NCBI RefSeq assembly: GCF_010730955.1
Contig: NZ_AP022577.1
Coordinates: 930,001 to 994,000 of the forward strand
Length of the DNA: 64,000 bases
Direction of reading: 5' to 3'
From: Mycolicibacterium aubagnense
Lineage (GTDB): Bacteria > Actinomycetota > Actinomycetes > Mycobacteriales > Mycobacteriaceae
The notes below the pieces were generated by a model that made no database searches, was not told the origin of the DNA, and saw only the letters and a program-made list of their open reading frames with translations. The position numbers and the translations under genes are program-made. Positions 54,076 through 62,534 of this stretch are shown here, piece after piece; positions within the stretch are counted from its first letter, which is position 1; each line of letters opens with the position of its first letter.

Positions 54076-55143
54076 CTAGTAGTCGGCTTCAGCGGCCAGA
54101 ATCTCGGCAAGGAAGGCATCGGGGCCGGGCGCCGTGAGCCGGGCACGGACATAGCGCCGGACCCGGTCCCGAACGGCTTCCGTCTCGCCGGTCTGCGCAC
54201 CGACGGTCACCGTGGTATCGGTCCAATCATGGCCCCACGCTTGGGTTTCGGTGGCCGGCAACGGCAAAGTGGCATTGCCGTCGACGTCGAGCGTGCCGCC
54301 ACCGGTGATGGGCCCCGAGTCCAGGCGTACCGGTATCCCGTCTGCAGGGCCGATTGTGGCGACGCGGATATCGGCGACGACGGCACCGTCACGCGCGTGC
54401 ACGGACCAGTCGATGGTGTGCTCGGCGGCGTCGAATATCCGCGGTGGCACCGCGGTCCACGAGACCGATGCGACGCCGCCCGCGATGGCGCCGGTGTCGC
54501 CGCCACCGGGTTGCCCGGCGGCGAGCGCATAGTCGTCCCGCCTCGACTGTGCCCGCGCCCCAAGGACTTCCGACCAGTCCCCCAGGCCGGCGTCGTCGGC
54601 GAGGCCGATGCAGCGCCCGACCAGATCGAGCACCCGCGGATCACCGGAGGCCGCGAGGCGCGCCAACGCCTCACGGTGCGGGGTCAGTAGTCCGGCGATA
54701 TCCGAATCCAGAGTGTCCTGGCTGAAGTAGTCCTCCGACACCGCCGTCGACAGCGCGACCTCGGCGTCGAGCACCGCGGCGTCGAGCGGGGCGATGCCGT
54801 CACGCGCACTGGCGGGCCACCATCGCCGCAGCCAGTGCCCGACGGCCAGACGTCGAAGTGCGGCAAGGGGTTCGGGTAGCGGCAGCACGTCGGCAAGGTC
54901 GACGCTGCCGGCTTCCGTGGCTGTTTCAGCGGCGGCGACCACCGCCACGTGCCCGGCCTCCCCGACCAGCCGCCACAACCAGTCGGCCGCAGGCAGATCC
55001 GTGAACGTGATCCGGACCACCTGCGCTGCGTCGTGGATCGTCCACGCCAGGACCGCGCCGCTGACTTCGAGCACCGCAACCTCGGGTGGTGCCTCGACCT
55101 CGGACCCCAAGGCCCACAACCCGGAATCGACAGTCAGTTTCAT
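54076..55143 (-). CDS. unrecognised protein, last gene of the TPR-CHAT operon
   Basis: 355 residues, soluble, acidic. I do not recognise a family. The first ~100 residues are beta-rich with a repeated Trp/Val pattern (VLEVSGAVLAWTIHDAAQVVRITF). A helical middle follows (~120-200, LTPHREALARLAASGDPRVLDLVGR), then a beta-sandwich-like C-terminus (TIDWSVHARDGAVVADIRVATI, GGGTLDVDGNATLPLP), and a final helix (EAVRDRVRRYVRARLTAPG). No signal peptide or catalytic motif. It overlaps the preceding gene by 4 bp (ATGA), so it is made together with it. Possible substrate, effector or sensor for the CHAT protease. Confidence 0.75.
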   Translation of the reverse strand: MKLTVDSGLWALGSEVEAPPEVAVLEVSGAVLAWTIHDAAQVVRITFTDLPAADWLWRLVGEAGHVAVVAAAETATEAGSVDLADVLPLPEPLAALRRLAVGHWLRRWWPASARDGIAPLDAAVLDAEVALSTAVSEDYFSQDTLDSDIAGLLTPHREALARLAASGDPRVLDLVGRCIGLADDAGLGDWSEVLGARAQSRRDDYALAAGQPGGGDTGAIAGGVASVSWTAVPPRIFDAAEHTIDWSVHARDGAVVADIRVATIGPADGIPVRLDSGPITGGGTLDVDGNATLPLPATETQAWGHDWTDTTVTVGAQTGETEAVRDRVRRYVRARLTAPGPDAFLAEILAAEADY

Positions 55144-56459
55144 CCTGTCGCCTCCAATTCCAGCATCGCCTTGATGCGCTGGCGGTGATCGAGGCTGACC
55201 GATCTGGCGACCCCGTCCAAGAGGCCACGCACCTCGCCGGCATCACCGCAGGATTCCTGCCAGACGTCACGTCCGTGCAGTCGTGCCCACAGCCGGGAGA
55301 CGTAGGGACGGACGAACGCCGCGAGGTCGTCCACGACGTGCTGCTGTCGTGGGTGGACCGGGCCGCCGTCGGTCAGGTACCGGCGGGCGTGCAGCACATA
55401 CGCTTCCTTGCGGAGCCGGGCCTGGATCTGGCCTGCCAGGTGGTAGCGCGACCGGTGGTGCACCTCCAGAGGTGCCAGGTCCATCCCGATCTCGATGCCG
55501 GCGACCAGCGTGGCCTGATTGTCCTCGGCCAGCAGGCCCCACGGTGAAGCCGCGCGGTCCGCCTCTTCGGCGCACAGGGTCGGCAGGTCGGGCAGCTCGT
55601 CGCGGTCGAGAGCTCGGCGCAGTGTCGCCCGGACGCGGTCGACGACGCTGCGATCGAGCGGACGTTCGGCAGCGCGGGAGCCGACGACCGCCGGCTTCGA
55701 TTGCGGTGCCGCCGCGGACAATCCGATCTGGTCGACCGACCACGGCGCGGCAGCCGAGGCGTCACGCATCCGGGCACCGAAGTTGTACGGGGTGGCATCG
55801 CTGATCAATGCGGTCCAGACGCGCTGCCGTGCGGCGTCGGCGTTGTGTCCGCCCGACGGACCGAGCACCGTCGTCAACCCGGCGAAAAAAGGCGCGGAGG
55901 GCTCGCCTCCAGCCCGGACGTCACGCCAGCAGGCGTCGAGTTGGCGCGACAACGTCTCCAGCACTGCCGGATCGGCGAGATACTCGTGCAGCCGCTCCAC
56001 CGCGGTGCGGTCCCGGTCGCCGTGCACGTCGCGCAGCGCTTCTGCGACAACGTGTGAATCATCCTGTCCCGGTTCGCCTCTGGTGGCAGCCAGTTCGAAA
56101 CACACCGGGAAATAGAGCTCTTGGGCGTTACCGGTGGTGATGCGGTCGCGGCGGCGCTGCGCCTTGAGCAGCGCGAACCACATTGCCGCAGCGCGCAGCT
56201 GAGCCGCGTGATCGATGATCACCCGGCGCATCTCGTCGGCGATATCGACGGCGACCACGGGTGCCGAATATTCGGGGTGCACCCGGAGCCGGAGCACCAA
56301 CGGATCGATGATCCGCTTCACCGCGCGGCTCAGCGGACCGCCGTCGGGACTGCTCAGCAGTTCGAGCCCGGGCCCGATCGCACGCCACGCGGCGTCGATG
56401 ACGGCGCGACGTGGCTGCGGCCCGCTGGTCATCGGCTCAGGATAGGCGGTCGGCGGCAT
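55140..56459 (-). CDS. unrecognised helical protein of the TPR-CHAT operon
   Basis: 439 residues, cytoplasmic, mostly helical, Arg/Ala/Asp-rich. No domain recognised. Distinct blocks are RVHPEYSAPVVAVDIADEMR (~58-77), YFPVCFELAATRGEPGQDDS (~115-134), SPWGLLAEDNQATLVAGIEI (~305-324) and a strongly basic HHRSRYHLAGQIQARLRKEA. The WGLLA string recalls the WGLLAQP of the neighbouring CHAT protein but is too short to prove relation. ATG 56459 follows the CHAT stop by 2 bp, and its own stop overlaps the next start. Function unknown; association with the CHAT protease is inferred from linkage. Confidence 0.75.
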   Translation of the reverse strand: MPPTAYPEPMTSGPQPRRAVIDAAWRAIGPGLELLSSPDGGPLSRAVKRIIDPLVLRLRVHPEYSAPVVAVDIADEMRRVIIDHAAQLRAAAMWFALLKAQRRRDRITTGNAQELYFPVCFELAATRGEPGQDDSHVVAEALRDVHGDRDRTAVERLHEYLADPAVLETLSRQLDACWRDVRAGGEPSAPFFAGLTTVLGPSGGHNADAARQRVWTALISDATPYNFGARMRDASAAAPWSVDQIGLSAAAPQSKPAVVGSRAAERPLDRSVVDRVRATLRRALDRDELPDLPTLCAEEADRAASPWGLLAEDNQATLVAGIEIGMDLAPLEVHHRSRYHLAGQIQARLRKEAYVLHARRYLTDGGPVHPRQQHVVDDLAAFVRPYVSRLWARLHGRDVWQESCGDAGEVRGLLDGVARSVSLDHRQRIKAMLELEATG

Positions 56460-56461
56460 GG

Positions 56462-57661
56462 TCAGCGCGCGCCGTCGACGGTGAAGGTCATCAGGGCCGC
56501 CCAGTAGACGGGGCTGAGCGCGGCGTCACCGGTTCGCCAGCGGCGCAGGCAGTCTCGCTGCCAGCGGTTGACGGCACGGGCCGGCGTCGCCGCCTCGTGT
56601 GCCGTGTCGACGGCGATGATCACCTCGGACATCGGATCAGAGTCCCCAGAGGTGGCAGTCCGGTATCCGGCCGTCGTCGGCAGTGACCACAGGGTCGCGG
56701 TAACCACCTGTGCGCCACCCAGAATCATCGCCGCCACCAGTCCGGTGGCTTCGTCGAACCGGTAGTCGGCGCCCGATGCGCATGCCAACAACGCGACCCG
56801 GGGCGGGACTGCCCATCCCTTCACCATGATGTCGGCGGCGGTCAGCGGCTCGGGCTCGGCGAGATGCAGCGCGGCCTGGTCGGCCGAGCCATCGCGGTCA
56901 GGGGCCGCGCTGGCGTGGCCGACATACACCAGCCGTGCCGGCTGCTGCGCCAACTGATCCGCCAGCCAGTGCCGGTCGGCGTCAGCGCGGCGGAAGAGCT
57001 GCCCGGGTTCGGTGACCGCCGGCAGCGCGGGGCGCCCGGCGAAGTGCCGGGCCAGCACGGTATCCGACGAAGGTCGCCCCAGCACCGAGCCGAGTGCCGA
57101 ATCCGGCCGTTGGCCCGGTACCTTCGGGTCCAGCAGCAGAAGTGGTGGCCCGGCCGGATTCGCTTGGCGACGGGGCGCATTCGCGATGTTCGGCGGTACC
57201 GCGAGCAGGAGGTCGGTGAGTTCGATCAGGCGCCGGTCGTCGTTGCCCGTGGGCTGGGCGAGCAGGCCCCACGGCACGCGGCTCAGGCGGGCGCTCGGTG
57301 ACACGAACAGCACCGGCGGCTCCGGCTCGCCCGTGTACTGCCGCACCAGATCCCACGCCTCATCGGGTAGCAGTGCACCCAGCAACCGGGCGAGTTCGCG
57401 CTCCCGTGCGACGGTCGAGAACGGGCCGGCGGCGAGAGACCGGATCAGTGCATCGGAAATGTGTTCGTCGGCAAGCGGATCCGGCAACGCCTCGGCCAGC
57501 GCCGAGGTTACCGCGAGGAGAATATCCTCGGCCACCGTCCAGGTGACCAGCCGCTCGGGCGAGCCGACCACCCGCAGGCTGACATACGTCGCGATCCCGA
57601 CATCGGCGAAGCGCAGCACCAACGTCATTGTGGTGGTGTCGGTTACGGGCATGTCGACCAC
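56462..57661 (-). CDS. CHAT-domain caspase-like protease
   Basis: 399 residues. A ~130-residue N-terminal part with the RLSRVPWGLLAQPTGNDD lead-in typical of CHAT proteins is followed by the CHAT fold. The catalytic dyad is visible: His249 in RLVYVGHASAAPD and Cys294 in RVALLACASGADYRF, with the downstream AAMILGGAQVVTATLWSLP strand. CHAT peptidases (separase/caspase clan CD), usually fused to TPRs, act in programmed death and in phage defence. Here the TPR protein is separate and its gene overlaps this start by 19 bp. GTG 57661 has AGGA just upstream; ATG 57652 is an alternative. Confidence 0.9.
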   Translation of the reverse strand: MVDMPVTDTTTMTLVLRFADVGIATYVSLRVVGSPERLVTWTVAEDILLAVTSALAEALPDPLADEHISDALIRSLAAGPFSTVARERELARLLGALLPDEAWDLVRQYTGEPEPPVLFVSPSARLSRVPWGLLAQPTGNDDRRLIELTDLLLAVPPNIANAPRRQANPAGPPLLLLDPKVPGQRPDSALGSVLGRPSSDTVLARHFAGRPALPAVTEPGQLFRRADADRHWLADQLAQQPARLVYVGHASAAPDRDGSADQAALHLAEPEPLTAADIMVKGWAVPPRVALLACASGADYRFDEATGLVAAMILGGAQVVTATLWSLPTTAGYRTATSGDSDPMSEVIIAVDTAHEAATPARAVNRWQRDCLRRWRTGDAALSPVYWAALMTFTVDGAR

Positions 57662-59367
57662 GCGTCCTGATCCGCGGTGACGGCGCGGCCATACCGGGCC
57701 GCGGCCAGCTCACGGTAACGCGCCAGCACCGGCTCACCGTCCGGTTCCATCCGCAGCGGCGGCAGCGGCCCGAGGCGGATCAGGCCGGCAGCGCCGACAG
57801 CGACCGGCCCGGAGGCGACCGCGGCCAGCTGCTCGACATCGATGACCGGCGCCGCCGTCGTGGTGGCCCGGGCCCACTCCCTCGTCGCGTCCTTCGCAGC
57901 GCCGACGCTGAACGCACCTCGGGCGCTGTGATATTCGATCAGTTCGCCGACCAGGACCGGATCCTGCGATTCCCACGCCACCGCGAACGCTCCGGCAAGC
58001 AGCGGTGCGGCGACCCCGGTGGCCCAGCGTGCGCGGGCGTCGGCATCGGTGATCGAATACCGCACCGAATCGACGGCCAGGGCGGCCGGCACCTTCAGGT
58101 CGGCCGCGGTGGCCAATTTGGCCATACCGGCCCGGTATTGGTCGGTGCCCGGTTCGGCGGACCAGGCCCCGACGGCATTGCGATAGCGCGCTTCGGCCTG
58201 CGCCCACGTATCGGTCGGATTCCCCGCAGCGTCAAAGCCCAGGTCCGCGAGTCCCTCGGCGCGCCAGACCGTACCGAGCTGGTCGTCCAACCGGGCGTAC
58301 TGCAGCCAACTGCTGCGCGGCGAGGAATCCAGGCAGTCGCGGGCCTGACCGACGAGCGCCCGCGCTTCGTCATAGTGGCCACGGAAAATGGCGATCCAGC
58401 TGCGCTGCAACAGGATGCGGTGCACGTGCAGCGGCTTGCCGAGTTCTCGCCAGTGCCGCTCGGCATGGCCCCAGCATTCGTCGGCGGCCTGCAGCGCACC
58501 GACCGCCAGCCGGGTCAGCCCGAAGTACAGCCAGCAGCGGGATACCTCGTGGGCCCGCGCCTGCCGCGCGATCTCGGGATACGCAGCGGTGACGAGTGCC
58601 TCGGTGGACTGTTGGTCACCGGCCAGCCAGCTCACCGCCGCTCGCTCCAATTGTGCTCTGGCCGTGGCCAATTCCCAACCGCGGGCCTGTGCCCGGGCCT
58701 CGGCGCGACGCAGCCACGGCAGGGCCTCGTCGACCCTGCCGGTTTCAATGCAGAACCGCGCGTAGCCGAGTGCCCCGGTCAGCCAGAGATATTCACGCTC
58801 CGGGCCGTCCGCCGGCGTGGCGACCGTCGCCAGCACCCGTTCCCACAACGGCACCGAGCGAACGTGCAGGTCGTCGTCGCAGAGCGCCAGCGCACACAGA
58901 ATGCGGGCGTGGGTGAGGAGGTACGCGTGTTCGTCCTCCAGATCGGAGTACGGCGACCGGTTGTCCAGCGCGGTCAGGGACTGCGCCGCGCCCTCGTGGT
59001 CGCCGATGGCGGCGGCCAGGCCAGTCCGCAGGAACGTGGCCCGACGGCGGTAGCGGCTGAGCATGTGATCCGCGTCCTCGGGGGTGATGGTCATCTGCGC
59101 GACGATCTCGGCCGGCGCGCGGCCGGCCAGGATCGACGCGTAGATGTCGAGGCAGTCGTCGATCCGCCGGATGCATTCGCGCACGCCGTCCAGCGCGCTG
59201 CGGATCAGATAGATCTCGCCGAGCTGGGCGAAGACCTCGAGCATCTGGTCGTCGCGGTCGGCCGCTTCGATGGCGGGCATCAGCGACAGCAGGAGTTCTT
59301 TGGCTGTCGGCTCGTCGGCGGCGAACATCAGCGCGCGGGCGCGGGAGAGTTCGCCGGTGATCGACAC
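57643..59367 (-). CDS. TPR-repeat sensor-like partner of the CHAT protease
   Basis: 574 residues, cytoplasmic, built of helical TPR-type repeats from ~20 to ~430, for example EVFAQLGEIYLIRSALDGVR, ALPWLRRAEARAQARGWELA and AWIAIFRGHYDEARALVG-like units. The C-terminal ~130 residues (ARWATGVAAPLLAGAFAVAW, then LVGELIEYHSARGAFSVG) resemble the linker that in single-chain TPR-CHAT proteins joins repeats to protease. This looks like a fused ancestor split in two. GTG 59367 is exactly 6 nt after TATGAT (59379-59374), so the operon is leaderless. First gene of four. Confidence 0.82.
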   Translation of the reverse strand: MSITGELSRARALMFAADEPTAKELLLSLMPAIEAADRDDQMLEVFAQLGEIYLIRSALDGVRECIRRIDDCLDIYASILAGRAPAEIVAQMTITPEDADHMLSRYRRRATFLRTGLAAAIGDHEGAAQSLTALDNRSPYSDLEDEHAYLLTHARILCALALCDDDLHVRSVPLWERVLATVATPADGPEREYLWLTGALGYARFCIETGRVDEALPWLRRAEARAQARGWELATARAQLERAAVSWLAGDQQSTEALVTAAYPEIARQARAHEVSRCWLYFGLTRLAVGALQAADECWGHAERHWRELGKPLHVHRILLQRSWIAIFRGHYDEARALVGQARDCLDSSPRSSWLQYARLDDQLGTVWRAEGLADLGFDAAGNPTDTWAQAEARYRNAVGAWSAEPGTDQYRAGMAKLATAADLKVPAALAVDSVRYSITDADARARWATGVAAPLLAGAFAVAWESQDPVLVGELIEYHSARGAFSVGAAKDATREWARATTTAAPVIDVEQLAAVASGPVAVGAAGLIRLGPLPPLRMEPDGEPVLARYRELAAARYGRAVTADQDAWSTCP

Positions 59368-59373
59368 GGCCGC

Positions 59374-59379
59374 ATCATA
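59374..59379 (-). promoter_or_regulatory. -10 box of the TPR-CHAT operon
   Basis: TATGAT followed by 6 nt and GTG 59367, with no Shine-Dalgarno. It is the same spacing and hexamer as pheS. No -35 match at 17-18 bp, and no obvious operator in the 96-bp gap other than the lpqH-side hairpin. Confidence 0.6.
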
Positions 59380-59412
59380 AGGCTGGCGAGCGCAGCGACG
59401 GGAAGACCAGGA

Positions 59413-59444
59413 GCGGGTGCATCCGACTTCATGGATGCACCCGC
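59413..59444 (-). terminator. hairpin behind the LpqH-like gene
   Basis: GCGGGTGCATCC (59413-59424) and GGATGCACCCGC (59433-59444) are perfect 12-bp arms with an 8-nt loop, 20 bp after the lipoprotein stop. There is no U-tract, which is common for mycobacterial terminators. It may insulate the TPR-CHAT operon from lpqH transcription. Confidence 0.7.
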
Positions 59445-59463
59445 CCGGGCAGCCCTGGGCATG

Positions 59464-59949
59464 TCAGCCGCAGGTCACCTTGATCTCGAAGTTTTTCGAG
59501 ATCATCCCGGCCATCGGGTTCTTCATGTCAGCACCCGCGGCCTGACCGGTGATGGTGTACGTGCTGCCGTCGACCTTGACGTCGGCCGACCCGGTCTTCA
59601 TGCCGCCCATCTCGGACACCGCGAGTGCGTTGCCGTCGACCACCAGGCCCAGGGACTGCACCTTCGGCGGTGCCGCGTCGGTCATCACGACGCCGAGGCC
59701 CTGCGCGCCGCCGCCGATGGGAGCACTGGCGATATTGATGGTGCCGGCCTGCTTCACGCAGGTCACCGACTTCAGGTCCAGGCCGGCCAGGTCCTGGCCC
59801 TCGACCTTCACCACAGTGTTGCCGCCATTGCTCACCGAACCCGGGCCGGACGCCTTCGGACCGTCCCCCTTGTCGGTGGAGCAGCCGATCAGGGTGGCGC
59901 CCACGGCCAGCATGCCAATACCAGCGGCCAGAGTGCGATTGATGTTCAT
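59464..59949 (-). CDS. lpqH: LpqH-type (19-kDa antigen family) lipoprotein
   Basis: 161 residues. The signal peptide MNINRTLAAGIGMLAVGATL ends in the lipobox LIGC, with the acylated Cys23. A Gly/Ser/Lys-rich linker (STDKGDGPKASGPGSVSNGG) leads to the compact domain with two Cys (SVTCVKQ and KVTCG), as in the mycobacterial 19-kDa lipoprotein family. These are surface lipoproteins and TLR2 ligands. It could be one of several paralogues, so the symbol marks the family. A purine-rich AAGGAAGG lies ~12 nt before ATG 59949. Confidence 0.85.
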   Translation of the reverse strand: MNINRTLAAGIGMLAVGATLIGCSTDKGDGPKASGPGSVSNGGNTVVKVEGQDLAGLDLKSVTCVKQAGTINIASAPIGGGAQGLGVVMTDAAPPKVQSLGLVVDGNALAVSEMGGMKTGSADVKVDGSTYTITGQAAGADMKNPMAGMISKNFEIKVTCG

Positions 59950-60060
59950 GTCAGAGGGTTTCCCTTCCTTGTACGCCGCCCCGGTGGCGTCGTCGTGCCG
60001 TCAGTACACGTGGGCGCCGCGGCTACCGATCCCAAGTTTCCCGCGCGGTACGGTGAAGCC

Positions 60061-60378
60061 ATGGCCGACGAAACCGCCGCCGAGCAGCCGTCGAAGGATC
60101 CAAACGAGCCGATCGACGCGGAAATCGTGCCGCTGGACACGTCACCCGTCACCGCCCCGCCGGCCGTTTCGATCGATCCGGGCTACACCCCCGACGGCGT
60201 CCCGACATTCGAGTCGGTGCGGGAGAAGATCGAGAACCGGTACGGCACGGCGATCGGCTCTGCCGAGCTGGCCGCGGAGACGCCCGAGGTCCGATCGGTC
60301 GAGGAACAGTACGAGGCCCGGCAGAAGGCCGCCGCGGAACGGCTCGAGCAGATCCGTCGCTCGATGCACGACAGCTGA
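60061..60378 (+). CDS. small acidic conserved hypothetical protein
   Basis: 105 residues. A disordered acidic/Pro-rich N-terminus (AAEQPSKDPNEPIDAEIVPL) leads to PTFESVREKIENRYGTAIG and a charged helix (SVEEQYEARQKAAAERLEQI) likely to form a coiled coil. No signal peptide. ATG 60061 is exactly 6 nt after TACGGT (60049-60054), so it is probably leaderless, divergent from the lipoprotein gene. I do not recognise a family. Confidence 0.7.
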   Translation: MADETAAEQPSKDPNEPIDAEIVPLDTSPVTAPPAVSIDPGYTPDGVPTFESVREKIENRYGTAIGSAELAAETPEVRSVEEQYEARQKAAAERLEQIRRSMHDS

Positions 60379-60428
60379 CTTGCATACCTTCAGCATCGCC
60401 GAGCGGCGCGGCATCGAGCCTGGACGAG

Positions 60429-61535
60429 GTGACGCGGTCACTCGTCGGCCTGCACGGCACCGACCCCGCCACGCCGTACCTGTCGCTGTGGGCGCGGCTG
60501 CCCGGTTTCACCGTCACCGATCTGGACAGCGCGCTCTACCGCGACCGCGGTCTGGTCAAGCACATGGCCATGCGCCGAACGCTGTGGGTCGTGCACACCG
60601 CGGACCTGCCCGCGGTGCAGGCCGCGGCCAGCGATCGCGTGGCGGCCACCGAGCGCAAACGACTGATCGGCGACGTCGAGAAAGCAGGTATCGCGGCCGA
60701 CGGCGAGGCCTGGCTGGAGCTCGCGTCGGCCGCGGTCCGCGGGCACCTGGACGCGGGTTTGGTGGCCGGGACCGCTGCGCTCCGAGCTGCCTTGCCCGAG
60801 CTGGCGGGCAGCTGGGATCCGGCGCCCGGAAAGACCTGGGGCGGGAGTACTCCCGTTGCGCCGCGGGTCATGACCGTGCTGTCCGCGCAGGGCCAGGTAC
60901 TGCGCGGCCCCAACGACGGTATGTGGACGACGGCGCGCCCGCTGTGGGCCGCGGCGGCGCACTGGTTACCTGAACCGGCCGCTGCCCTGGACCCCGACGC
61001 AGCCCGCGCAGCGCTGCTGCGCCCCTGGCTGCGCACTTTCGGCCCCGCCACTGCCACCGACGTGAAGTGGTGGTTCGGCCAGACGCTGTCATGGGCCCGC
61101 GAGGGGCTGCGCTCGATCGATGCAGTGGCAGTGGCGCTGGAAGGCTGCGATGACGCCGGGTACGTACTGCCCGATGATCTCGACGCCGCTCCCCCGGTTT
61201 CCCCCTGGGGTGCACTGCTGCCCGGGCTGGACCCGACCGTCATGGGCTGGCAGGCCCGTTCGTGGTACCTCGGCCCGCACGCCGGGCAGCTGTTCGACCG
61301 CTCCGGCAATGCCGGGCCCACGATCTGGTGGGACGGCCGCCTCGTCGGCGCCTGGGGTCAGGACGCCGACGGCCGGGTGCGGCTCGAGTACGTCGAAGAC
61401 GTCGGGGCATCGGCACGGAAGGTGCTGCAGCGCAAGGCCTCCGAGCTGACGGACTGGCTCGACGGGGTACGGATCAAGCCGCGATTTCCCTCGCCGCTCG
61501 CACAGTTCCTGTCAGGAAAGGCCAGAACGCCTTGA
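60429..61535 (+). CDS. winged-helix DNA-binding (AlkZ/HTH_42-like) protein, N-terminus possibly disrupted
   Basis: 368 residues from GTG 60429. VTRSLVGLHGTDPATPYLSLWAR and KHMAMRRTLWVVHTADLPAVQ are the start of the tandem winged-helix HTH_42 family, which includes the interstrand-crosslink glycosylase AlkZ. The later GPATATDVKWWFGQTLSWAR and WWDGRLVGAW are also family motifs. Relatives usually begin some 25-30 residues earlier with an (M)xTFxxAERR motif; here LHTFSIAERR is readable from TTG 60380 in a different frame. A small out-of-frame deletion near 60410 would explain this. Catalytic competence is therefore uncertain. Confidence 0.82.
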   Translation: MTRSLVGLHGTDPATPYLSLWARLPGFTVTDLDSALYRDRGLVKHMAMRRTLWVVHTADLPAVQAAASDRVAATERKRLIGDVEKAGIAADGEAWLELASAAVRGHLDAGLVAGTAALRAALPELAGSWDPAPGKTWGGSTPVAPRVMTVLSAQGQVLRGPNDGMWTTARPLWAAAAHWLPEPAAALDPDAARAALLRPWLRTFGPATATDVKWWFGQTLSWAREGLRSIDAVAVALEGCDDAGYVLPDDLDAAPPVSPWGALLPGLDPTVMGWQARSWYLGPHAGQLFDRSGNAGPTIWWDGRLVGAWGQDADGRVRLEYVEDVGASARKVLQRKASELTDWLDGVRIKPRFPSPLAQFLSGKARTP

Positions 61536-61546
61536 TCGTCAGGCAG

Positions 61547-62404
61547 CTAAAGAATCGCATCGGCCAGTAGATCCAGTTGTTCGACGGCCGCGCCGGTCGG
61601 ATGGAACAGCAGCCGGTCGAAACCGAGTTCGCGATACCGGCGCACCGTTTGGCGGGCATCCTCCGCGGAACAGACCATATCGTCGACATTCACCTGCGCG
61701 TACTCCGGAGAGAAGCCGTAGTAGCGGGCCAAGTGCTCCCGACCTGCCGCGACCGCATCAGCCGGCCCGAGGCCGAAGTTCACCGATGCCTGCAGGTACG
61801 GACGGCCGGGTCGCCCGGCGGCCTGCCAGCCGGTGCGGATCTGCTCGGCCAACTCTGACTGGGCATCGTAATGACGCACGGCACCGGCTGCCCACCCGTT
61901 GCCGACGGCGATGACCCGCCGCACTGTGGCCGGCGACCGGCCGCCGAAAAGCAGCGGAATACTCGCGGGCGCAGGGCATAACGCGCCGCCATCGGCGACC
62001 GGATCGCCGGCCCACAGCCGGCGCATCCGCTCGACCTGCTCGTCGAGAATCCGGCCACGCCGTCCGAAATCCGAACCAGTACTGGCATAGTCGTCAGGCC
62101 GGTTGCCGACGCCAAGACCGACGACCAGTCGGCCGCCGCACATCTGATCCACGCTGGCGAGTTGTTTCGCGAGCGGAACAACCGGATACAACGGTGCCAG
62201 AAGAACATTCGTCACCAGTGTCAGCCCCTTGGTCGCACCCGCCGCCGCTGCCAGCGTGATCAGTGGGTCAACGCCCGGGTACAACATCCGGTCTATTGCG
62301 GTGACCGATTCGAACCCACGTTGTTCGGCACGGCGGGCCCAATCGATCAAGGTCGCACCCGACACACCGGCGATGTGGTTTGGCAGCCCGATTCCCAGTT
62401 CCAT
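61547..62404 (-). CDS. LLM-class (luciferase-like) F420-dependent oxidoreductase
   Basis: 285 residues, single TIM-barrel domain. MELGIGLPNHIAGVSGATLI, ITLAAAAGATKGLTLVTNVL, LASVDQMCGGRLVVGLGVG and RPDDYASTGSDFGRRGRILD follow the bacterial luciferase/F420 family in order. F420 rather than FMN use is the usual case in mycobacteria but cannot be proven here. GGAGG is 4 nt from ATG 62404, which rules out the longer frame. It is divergent from the tandem Lrp regulator, and a 12-bp palindrome lies 14 bp upstream of its start. Confidence 0.9.
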   Translation of the reverse strand: MELGIGLPNHIAGVSGATLIDWARRAEQRGFESVTAIDRMLYPGVDPLITLAAAAGATKGLTLVTNVLLAPLYPVVPLAKQLASVDQMCGGRLVVGLGVGNRPDDYASTGSDFGRRGRILDEQVERMRRLWAGDPVADGGALCPAPASIPLLFGGRSPATVRRVIAVGNGWAAGAVRHYDAQSELAEQIRTGWQAAGRPGRPYLQASVNFGLGPADAVAAGREHLARYYGFSPEYAQVNVDDMVCSAEDARQTVRRYRELGFDRLLFHPTGAAVEQLDLLADAIL

Positions 62405-62417
62405 CGTGCCTCCTTCG

Positions 62418-62429
62418 GTTGACGTCAAC
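62418..62429. promoter_or_regulatory. 12-bp palindrome upstream of the LLM oxidoreductase gene
   Basis: GTTGACGTCAAC is a perfect palindrome in the 130-bp divergent region between the LLM gene and the Lrp-type regulator. Its place just before the Shine-Dalgarno suits an operator. Binding by the neighbouring regulator is an inference. Confidence 0.45.
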
Positions 62430-62534
62430 TGGCCGGACTCCAGCTTCGGCGACACGTCGAACTTCGACAACAAGACTGGCCCTGATCGTCAAAAACAGGC
62501 AACTGATAGCAATATTCGGTAGATTATCCTCACC

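Noticed and set aside
57628..60050. Very long plus-strand open frame opposite the TPR, CHAT and lipoprotein genes
   Set aside because: Shadow frame. Only its last 106 codons (60061-60378) are accepted, because they have their own -10/ATG signal and lie outside other genes.
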